6,548 nucleotides of DNA. It comes from Acidimicrobiales bacterium. GTDB taxonomy: Bacteria > Actinomycetota > Acidimicrobiia > Acidimicrobiales > JAKAVM01. The stretch's first letter is position 1; each line of letters starts with the position of its first letter. The position numbers and the translations under genes are program-made. Below, in pieces: positions 1 to 4,575 of the stretch. The DNA is taken from assembly GCA_027451785.1 (NCBI GenBank), contig DAIDIS010000075.1, positions 1-6,548 of the forward strand. The letters are read 5' to 3'. A model generated the notes under the pieces. The model worked only from the letters and a program-made list of their open reading frames with translations, was not told the origin of the DNA and did no database searches.

Positions 1-744
1 CGTTCCGGTCTTGGTCAGGTCCTGGACCAGCGGGACCGGGGCAGCCCTGAGAACTCGCCGACGGATAAACAGCTCCCCCGTCTCAAAATCGAGGTCCTCC
101 CACCTGAGCCCGCACATCTCGCCGGGCCTTGCTCCGGTAACTCCTGCGAGCCTTATGTACACCGCAAATTCCGGGTCGGAGTCCTGCTCCGCCAGCTTGA
201 TCATCTTCGCCACAGTCGACGACTCGGGCGTCTTGATGACAGGACGGGGAACCGAGGGCGGACTGGATTGGGCGGCCACGTTCGTTGAAACCCATCCCCA
301 GCGAAGCCCCTGGGTCAGGGCTCCGCGCACGATGTTGTGAGCCTTCCGAACCGAGGCGGGACCAAGGCCCTTCTCCTTTAGCTCGATATACCAGCGATCG
401 AGGTCCTCGACCCTGAGCTTTGCCACCTGCATCCGGCCGATGCTGTCCTCGATGTGCTTGTTGATATAGCCCTTATAAACTGTCCGGGTGTACTCGCCAG
501 GTGGGCCGGCGTTCTCCATCCAGGCGGCGATCAACTCGGAGAGCGTGGAACGATCACGGGAGACATTGCCCGACTCGGCCTCGGCGATGAGCTTGTGGAC
601 CAGGCGATGCGCCTCGCGCTCGGAGGTGCCGGTGGCGGTTAGGTAGCGCTTCTTGCCGGTGCGGGGGTCGCGCCCCGCGTAGACCTGGCAGAGATAGCGC
701 TTCGAGCCATCGGCATTTTCGCGGACCCGGATAGTCCCCTTCAT
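1..744 (-). CDS. Tyrosine-recombinase (phage/ICE-type) integrase, 3' end cut by window edge
   Basis: The first 248 residues are present, from ATG at 744 to the left edge, with no stop. Residues 1-60 (MKGTIRVRENADG, then GRDPRTGKKRYLTATGTSEREA) look like the small three-stranded arm-type DNA-binding domain of phage integrases. Residues 67-160 form a helical SAM-like core-binding domain. The catalytic domain begins near 172 and holds the first active-site Arg (R206 in TGARPGEMCGLRWEDLD) and the probable beta-hairpin Lys (K245 in LTKTGT). The HxxR box and nucleophilic Tyr would lie beyond the edge, so intactness cannot be judged. The reading frame stays open upstream of 744, but no in-frame ATG, GTG or TTG was found there before the tRNA. 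No Shine-Dalgarno is visible (the sequence before ATG is TCTCCTCC), so the start is fairly but not fully secure. It lies just downstream of tRNA-Glu in the same orientation, the usual position for an element's integrase. The family normally catalyses site-specific integration and excision; the target here is inferred from position. Confidence 0.93.
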   Translation of the reverse strand, partial: MKGTIRVRENADGSKRYLCQVYAGRDPRTGKKRYLTATGTSEREAHRLVHKLIAEAESGNVSRDRSTLSELIAAWMENAGPPGEYTRTVYKGYINKHIEDSIGRMQVAKLRVEDLDRWYIELKEKGLGPASVRKAHNIVRGALTQGLRWGWVSTNVAAQSSPPSVPRPVIKTPESSTVAKMIKLAEQDSDPEFAVYIRLAGVTGARPGEMCGLRWEDLDFETGELFIRRRVLRAAPVPLVQDLTKTGT

Positions 745-775
745 GGAGGAGACTTTATCTCTCAGCCGTAACCGA

Positions 776-795
776 GGCTGTAAAACGGCTGTAAA
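776..795. repeat. Two GGCTGTAAA direct repeats between tRNA-Glu and integrase
   Basis: GGCTGTAAA occurs at 776-784 and 787-795, an 11-bp period, about one helical turn. A related inverted copy, CAGCCGTAA, sits just to the left at 764-772. Repeated short sites near the attachment site and in front of an integrase gene often serve as arm-type integrase sites or as excisionase/repressor sites. That role is inferred from position only. Confidence 0.4.
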
Positions 796-810
796 TTCCG
801 AAGGCCTTTC

Positions 811-823
811 GCCGACCCTCGGC
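811..823 (-). terminator. Possible small hairpin downstream of tRNA-Glu
   Basis: GCCGA-CCC-TCGGC is a perfect 5-bp stem with a 3-base loop, lying between the tRNA-Glu 3' end and the integrase start. On the minus strand it is followed by GAAAGGCC rather than a T-run, so it is at best a weak terminator for the tRNA transcript. It could equally be part of the attachment region. Confidence 0.25.
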
Positions 824-850
824 AGACATACCCTCTGACCTGCACCTTCT

Positions 851-894
851 TGGCAGTCCCAACGGGGTTCGAACCCGTGTCTCCACCTTGAGAG
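851..894 (-). other. Probable attachment site (att) at the 3' end of tRNA-Glu
   Basis: Tyrosine integrases of this type commonly recombine within the anticodon-to-3'-end half of a tRNA gene, and the element restores the tRNA when it inserts. Here the tRNA-Glu 3' half directly adjoins the integrase gene, so this stretch is the likely attL/attR. The exact crossover and length cannot be defined, because the partner copy should be a direct repeat lying beyond the left edge. Inferred from layout, not from a seen repeat. Confidence 0.4.
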
Positions 895-926
895 GGTGGT
901 GTCCTAGGCCACTAGACGATGGGACC
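851..926 (-). tRNA. tRNA-Glu (anticodon CTC)
   Basis: This is a 76-base tRNA with CCA encoded. On the minus strand the acceptor GGTCCCA (926-920) pairs with TGGGACT, with a terminal G-T wobble, followed by discriminator G and CCA. The D arm contains GTCTAGTGGCCTAGGAC. The anticodon stem CCACC/GGTGG encloses CTCTCAA, giving anticodon CTC at 892-890, which decodes GAG. The T arm ACGGG-TTCGAAC-CCCGT is perfect. The 5' part closely resembles the bacterial tRNA-Glu pattern (TCGTCTAG...GGCC.AGGACACC). It lies 60 bases downstream of tRNA-Gln on the same strand, probably in one transcript. The 3' end borders the integrase region. Confidence 0.96.
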
Positions 927-986
927 TTGAGCAACAGAGCTTAAGGGAAAGAGGGATCCTCCTGCCAACAAAAGACACTGCTACCT

Positions 987-1061
987 TGGCTCGGGGGGGA
1001 GGACTCGAACCCCCAATAACAGGGCCAGAACCTGTTGTGTTGCCGATTACACCACCCCCGA
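987..1061 (-). tRNA. tRNA-Gln (anticodon CTG)
   Basis: This is a 75-base tRNA with CCA encoded. On the minus strand acceptor TCGGGGG (1061-1055) pairs fully with CCCCCGA, followed by discriminator G and CCA. The anticodon stem ACAGG/CCTGT encloses TTCTGGC, giving anticodon CTG at 1028-1026, which decodes CAG. The T arm GGGGG-TTCGAGT-CCTCC folds with one G-T pair. A U1-A72 first pair and a TTCTG anticodon loop are typical of tRNA-Gln. It is the upstream gene of a Gln-Glu tandem pair. Confidence 0.95.
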
Positions 1062-1085
1062 ATGGGTCACTAATAAGTTAGCTCA

Positions 1086-1208
1086 AATCGCGCCTTTGCC
1101 GCTCGGTGCCGCATCAGCCCATCTCATCGCCGTCCCCACTGTTGGTCTTTGCCGCTCGGTGCCGCATCAGCCCATCTCATCGATTTCCCGGAATCGCGCC
1201 TTTGCCGC
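1086..1208. repeat. Imperfect tandem repeat, 53-bp period, duplicating the photolyase 3' end
   Basis: A 36-base segment (starting CTTTGCCGCTCGG, ending CATCTCATCG) occurs identically at 1094-1129 and 1147-1182. A 17-base segment, AATCGCGCCTTTGCCGC, occurs at 1086-1102 and 1192-1208, offset by 106 bases, exactly twice 53. The right-hand copies are the last codons and stop of the photolyase gene. The left-hand copy is noncoding and sits just upstream of tRNA-Gln. It looks like local tandem duplication with later divergence. Confidence 0.85.
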
Positions 1209-2762
1209 CTGGTACCTCTCCAGGGCGACAATCCTCTCTTGGGCATGGTCGACAATCGGTGCTGAATAGGAAGGCTCGACTGCTCCCGGAGATTGCAACC
1301 AGGGTTCATGAATCGCAGAGCCTTGAATTCCCGCAAGTTCCGGCACCCAACGGCGCACGTAGTCGCCTGCCGGGTCGAATTTCAAGGCTTGAGAAACCGG
1401 GTTGAACACTCGGTAAAAGGGCGAAGGATCTATGCCCGTTCCAGCGACCCATTGCCAATTCTGGGAGTTTGAGGCAACATCCGCATCGACCAGGAACTCG
1501 CTGAAGTGAGCGGCACCAACCCGCCAGTCAATATGAAGGTCCTTTACCAGGAAGCTGGCACAGATCATCCGGACACGGTTCGGCATCCACCCAATTGCAC
1601 GAAGCTGCCTCATCCCGGCGTCGACAATCGGGTATCCAGTAGTTCCCGCCTTCCAAGCGGCGAGCCTCGCGTCGGCTACGTCACCCCGGTCTAACTCAAT
1701 TCCGGCAAGGGAGTCATCGTGCTCCTTCTTCACCAATTCCGGCTCGTGATGGACGATGTCAGCGCAAAAGTCCCTCCAACAGAGCTGGCGCAAGAAGGGC
1801 TCGATAAGGTCCTCGTCAAGAGAAGTCTCCAGAATCCTGAAGATCACCTGGCTGGGGTCAATGCACCCGAACCTCAGGTAAGGCGAAAGTCGAGAGGTCG
1901 GGCTGCCGCCGAGTTGGTCTCGCATGGTCCCGTACCTTGAAATCTTGGACTGAAACCTTGTGTCAGGCTCACAAAAAGCATCTAGGGCTTCCCAAGCCGC
2001 ATGCTCTCCTCCGCGGAGCCCGTGCGCATGCTCTCCACCGCGGAACCAGTTTGTATTCCGGGCGCCTTTGTCGCCGATTGCAAGAAGCAGGGCTTCGTCG
2101 CTCATGGTTTCGTTGGGCGATATTGCTCCAACCTGAGCAGGAGCTTCAGAGTCCCGGCCCCACAATCGCTCTCCAAATGCTTCGGGTGGCCCGGAACGTG
2201 CGGCTCCCATCCCCCACAAGGTGCCGTTGTCGATCCTTTTGTCGATCTCTTCTCGCCAAGCCCTGTAATAAGGGGTGAAAACCCTATACGGGCTCCCTGA
2301 CTTGGAGAGAATCTCGCCCGGTGGGATTACGTAAGGACTGCCCATCCTCTCGAAGCTCGCCCCACCCGCCGAAGCACCAACCGCCGAAGCCGCTAGACGT
2401 TGGGCGACAGCGATATCCCTAGCGCTTCCGTATGGCGAAAAGTCGTTGGAGACTAGGACTCGCCTGGCACCGACCGACTCTGCCAGATTCGGCACAAGGT
2501 CGACGGGGTTGCCTTTGAGCACCCAAAGGTTCCCTCCAAGCTCCTCGTCCAATGTGGAAAGAGACTCGTACAGGAAGCGAACCCGAGCGGGCCCTGCCCT
2601 TACAATCAATGCGGGGTCCAATACGAAAACAGGGATTACGGGTTCAGGGCTCTTGTAGGTCTTTTGGATTATCGGGTTAGCTCTGATCCTCAAGTCCCGC
2701 CGGAACCATATAACAGTCGGACTTTCCACGGCTCCCCTATCCACGCTTTCACTCTGACCCAA
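1167..2762 (-). CDS. phrB: Deoxyribodipyrimidine photolyase (class I CPD photolyase, cryptochrome/photolyase family)
   Basis: A cytoplasmic flavoenzyme that uses blue light to split cyclobutane pyrimidine dimers in DNA. The 531-residue reading frame opens with the N-terminal alpha/beta antenna domain (TVIWFRRDLRIRANP at 16-30). The FAD-binding domain follows from about 270: TSRLSPYLRFG at 289-299, WRDF at 329-332, TGYPIVDAGMRQL at 375-387, GWMPNRVRM at 391-399. The Trp electron-transfer triad aligns to W370, W413 and W436 (E. coli W306/W359/W382). N432 matches the flavin-contacting N378, and N395-R396 match the CPD-type N341-R342, so a (6-4) enzyme is unlikely. Q326 replaces the E. coli substrate-contact Glu274. 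A 9-residue duplication (RGGEHA twice, 241-255) precedes the conserved GGEHA segment. The frame opens at a TTG (2762); GTG at 2744 and at 2729 (protein MESPTVIWFRRDLR) are alternatives, the last closest to the usual family N terminus. It is divergent from the secreted-protein gene on its right. Confidence 0.95.
   Translation of the reverse strand: MGQSESVDRGAVESPTVIWFRRDLRIRANPIIQKTYKSPEPVIPVFVLDPALIVRAGPARVRFLYESLSTLDEELGGNLWVLKGNPVDLVPNLAESVGARRVLVSNDFSPYGSARDIAVAQRLAASAVGASAGGASFERMGSPYVIPPGEILSKSGSPYRVFTPYYRAWREEIDKRIDNGTLWGMGAARSGPPEAFGERLWGRDSEAPAQVGAISPNETMSDEALLLAIGDKGARNTNWFRGGEHAHGLRGGEHAAWEALDAFCEPDTRFQSKISRYGTMRDQLGGSPTSRLSPYLRFGCIDPSQVIFRILETSLDEDLIEPFLRQLCWRDFCADIVHHEPELVKKEHDDSLAGIELDRGDVADARLAAWKAGTTGYPIVDAGMRQLRAIGWMPNRVRMICASFLVKDLHIDWRVGAAHFSEFLVDADVASNSQNWQWVAGTGIDPSPFYRVFNPVSQALKFDPAGDYVRRWVPELAGIQGSAIHEPWLQSPGAVEPSYSAPIVDHAQERIVALERYQAAKARFREIDEMG
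1999..2047. repeat. 27-bp in-frame tandem duplication inside the photolyase gene
   Basis: GCATGCTCTCC(T/A)CCGCGGA(G/A)CC occurs at 1999-2020 and 2026-2047, with 2 differences over 22 bases. On the coding strand it gives RGGEHAHGL followed by RGGEHAAWE, a 9-residue period that keeps the frame. The copy followed by AAWEALDAF is the one that matches the conserved photolyase G-E-x-A segment; the other is the extra one. Confidence 0.85.
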
Positions 2763-2965
2763 CTGCGTGCCATCACGCCAAACGAAGCCAGGCCGGAAAC
2801 CGGGTTGCCGACAGCCCAGTTATACCTGCTTAGCCCCTATTAATTGAGGATTTGCGCTCTTTACATCTCGGAAGGCGGAAGATACTGTCAAACCAAGTCA
2901 CCTTTCATTTCCCGGCTGCAGGCGACTTACGACTCCGTGCGGGAAGAAACGAGGAGGAAATCGAA
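2763..2965. other. Divergent intergenic region between photolyase and the first IPT-protein gene
   Basis: These 203 bases must hold the promoters of both divergent genes. I see no convincing -35/-10 pair on the plus strand. On the minus strand, TATAAC (about 2824-2819) could be a -10 for the photolyase, but it has no good -35. The plus frame of the downstream gene stays open back to a TTG at 2852, but the extra 38 residues are charged and lack any family or signal character, so I treat this stretch as noncoding. Confidence 0.5.
2952..2957 (+). promoter_or_regulatory. Strong Shine-Dalgarno fixing the GTG start at 2966
   Basis: A perfect AGGAGG lies 8 bases before an in-frame GTG. It decides the start of the downstream secreted-protein gene in favour of 2966 over the TTG at 2852. 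Confidence 0.8.
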
Positions 2966-4234
2966 GTGCGCAAAGTGGACTCCACAGCAAGTTTGCGGTC
3001 CGTAGCGGTCGCTTCTAAGAATTTGATCGGTTCCGTGGTATGCCGCCGGGCCACACCTCTTTCCCGTAAGTCAATATCCGGCATTGGGATCACACTCTTG
3101 GCAACCCTGCTTGCGATGGTTGCTTCGGCAACGCCAAGCGCCATGGCTGCTCAGCCCGGCTCATCTTGGGCGACGATTCCCGATTTGGTAACGACAAATT
3201 CCCTTACGGCAGGGACTTCAACGCCCTTCAATTTCCAGAACCAGCTCATCTGCATAATCCCGAGCGCCGGGCAATGGCCGGTTACCATGACGATCTCCGG
3301 ATCCGGGCCGAAATCAATCACTACCGGCCAAGCCTTCTACCTCCAGAATGTATCAACCATGCTGACGATCCCAATGAATGGTTTGCTCGGCCAACCCCTC
3401 TACTCTCCAACCGCGGCCACGGCCACGGCTTCGCAAATTACATTGGCAATTGAAGGCGTCAACTCACCGGTCGACATCGCGGCCCCTCCATACGGTCCCC
3501 TCACATCCGCCCTCACCCCTGTCTCGGAAATCAACCCTCTCGCCTTGACGTTACCGCAGAGCCCGATTGCAACCGTCGGCCCCATCACGGCAGGCGCAGA
3601 TGTTCCGCTTCAGTTGGCTCCGGTTCAAGTTACGTTCGACCTCCAGTTCCAGATGTCGTCGGGCACGACGACCAGCCTCGGCAGTGTCACGTGTTCGGCC
3701 AATCCTGTCCCGCATGTCACCTCGATAAGTCCAAGCCAAGGCCCCGAGGGAGGAGCGACGGTCGTCGAAGTCCAGGGATCGGGGTTCACCGGGGCCACTT
3801 CGGTTTCGTTCGGGACTAACCCGACCCCGTTCTTCTCGGTGGTGTCGGACTCGGTCCTATATGTCTTTGCCACGCCAGGATACGGCGTGCCGTTGGTCGA
3901 CGTGACGGTTACGACCCCCAATGGAACCAGTGCCGACAACCCAGGCGACGTCTACTCATACGATATCCCGGCGGCCCCAGTCGTCACTTCCGTCAGTCCG
4001 AGTTCGGGGCCGGTAAATGGGGGAACGATTCTGGAGATTCAGGGAACGAACCTTACGGCCACAGAAGAGGTCAACTTCGGTTCAAGCTCAACGCCATTCC
4101 TTAGTGTCGTCTCGGACTCCATTCTTTACGTGATCACGCCACCCGCGAGCCGGCCAGGACCGGTTGAAGTCACAGTAACCACGCACCTCGGCACGTCGGC
4201 CGCTGGCAACGCAATAGAGTTCAACTACCAATAG
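2966..4234 (+). CDS. Secreted IPT/TIG-domain protein (D-IPT-IPT)
   Basis: A 422-residue protein starting at GTG 2966 behind a perfect AGGAGG. The N terminus has a long basic region of about 36 residues, then a hydrophobic core (ISGIGITLLATLLAMVAS) and a likely signal-peptidase site AMA|AQ near 61/62, so export is expected. Residues about 88-245 form the unidentified D domain: Cys96 near its start (LICIIP), PYGPL at 175-179, Cys243 near its end (VTCSAN). The two cysteines probably form a disulfide outside the cell. Two IPT/TIG beta-sandwich domains follow (about 248-332 and 339-421). Each opens with the family signature [VT]TS[IV]SPSxGPxxGG and contains VxFG and VVSDS[VI]LYV. It ends directly after the second IPT, with no sortase motif, transmembrane anchor or catalytic motif. 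The next gene encodes a longer paralogue. IPT folds occur in surface, adhesion and carbohydrate-associated proteins; the actual function is unknown. Confidence 0.88.
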   Translation: MRKVDSTASLRSVAVASKNLIGSVVCRRATPLSRKSISGIGITLLATLLAMVASATPSAMAAQPGSSWATIPDLVTTNSLTAGTSTPFNFQNQLICIIPSAGQWPVTMTISGSGPKSITTGQAFYLQNVSTMLTIPMNGLLGQPLYSPTAATATASQITLAIEGVNSPVDIAAPPYGPLTSALTPVSEINPLALTLPQSPIATVGPITAGADVPLQLAPVQVTFDLQFQMSSGTTTSLGSVTCSANPVPHVTSISPSQGPEGGATVVEVQGSGFTGATSVSFGTNPTPFFSVVSDSVLYVFATPGYGVPLVDVTVTTPNGTSADNPGDVYSYDIPAAPVVTSVSPSSGPVNGGTILEIQGTNLTATEEVNFGSSSTPFLSVVSDSILYVITPPASRPGPVEVTVTTHLGTSAAGNAIEFNYQ

Positions 4235-4244
4235 ACCGGTCGTT

Positions 4245-4268
4245 GGGACTCTAGGACCTCAGAGTCTC
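4245..4268 (+). terminator. Stem-loop just after the first IPT gene
   Basis: GGGACTCT (4245-4252) pairs with AGAGTCTC (4261-4268), an 8-bp stem with one G-T pair and an 8-base loop, ten bases after the stop codon. There is no T-run behind it, so it would be a non-canonical terminator or an mRNA 3'-end stabiliser. Position supports a transcript end between the two paralogues. Confidence 0.45.
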
Positions 4269-4344
4269 GCAATAGGGTGTCATCTCTCCGCCGTCACCCC
4301 TCCTTCAACCACGCCGAAACTTAGGGTGTGCTTCAATCCACCTC

Positions 4345-4361
4345 ATGCTGAGCATTGCTCA
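4345..4361. promoter_or_regulatory. Overlapping palindromes, possible operator
   Basis: ATGCT-G-AGCAT (4345-4355) and TGAGCA-T-TGCTCA (4349-4361) are two perfect odd-centred palindromes sharing AGCAT. This is compatible with a dimeric regulator site upstream of the second IPT gene. It is about 100 bases from the suggested promoter, so a direct role is uncertain. Confidence 0.3.
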
Positions 4362-4445
4362 ACTAGATTTCGCTCGTCGCGGCATACCGGATTTTGCATT
4401 TTGTGACTAATTGCCGCTAATTAAAACCTCCTAATGGCACCATAA

Positions 4446-4474
4446 TTGCAATATTTTCCTTTCCAAATTTAAAT
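4446..4474 (+). promoter_or_regulatory. Candidate sigma-70-type promoter for the second IPT gene
   Basis: TTGCAA (4446-4451), a 17-base spacer and TTAAAT (4469-4474) each match 4 of 6 consensus bases, inside the AT-rich stretch. This would give an untranslated leader of roughly 95 bases before GTG 4576. AT-rich DNA yields such matches easily, so this is tentative. Confidence 0.3.
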
Positions 4475-4575
4475 GTGCTAACTAAAGTCATAAGCGCCAA
4501 TGATTCTGGTTAACGGGACCAGAGCTGCCCGAGATTGGGGTAGCGATATGGCAACTGGAGAGCGGGGTACTCATA

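Larger units (their letters stand above)
4269..4575. other. Intergenic region between the two IPT-protein genes
   Basis: I found no gene in these roughly 300 bases. The left half is ordinary in composition and contains overlapping palindromes at 4345-4361. From about 4390 to 4500 it turns sharply AT-rich, unlike the coding DNA on both sides, with CTAATT at 4407 and 4417 (10-bp spacing) and a related CTAATG at 4431. Such composition before a gene suggests a promoter and upstream regulatory DNA for the second IPT gene. Confidence 0.5.

Noticed and set aside
1..1061. A complete mobile element inside the window
   Set aside because: Only the integrase-proximal end is present; no second att copy, excisionase, replication or cargo genes are visible here.
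1086..1208. CRISPR-like repeat arrangement
   Set aside because: There are only two full copies, one of them coding, with a 17-base gap and no further units or cas genes; a local duplication explains it.
1106..1405. Plus-strand open frame of 99 codons over the photolyase 3' end
   Set aside because: It overlaps a strongly supported gene on the opposite strand and has low-complexity Pro/Arg/Ser content with no recognisable domain; a shadow frame.
1719..2300. Several plus-strand open frames inside the photolyase gene
   Set aside because: All are antisense to conserved catalytic-domain coding sequence and show no family features or ribosome-binding sites.
2852..2965. Upstream TTG start extending the first IPT protein by 38 residues
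   Set aside because: There is no ribosome-binding site before TTG 2852, the extra residues are charged and would bury the signal peptide, and GTG 2966 has a perfect AGGAGG 8 bases upstream.
3400..3939. Minus-strand open frames antisense to the first IPT gene
   Set aside because: The plus frame encodes clear D and IPT domains; the minus frames have no motifs and arise from codon bias.
4273..4329. TAGGGTGT direct repeat (4273-4280 and 4322-4329)
   Set aside because: Two 8-base matches 49 bases apart are compatible with chance and have no supporting context.
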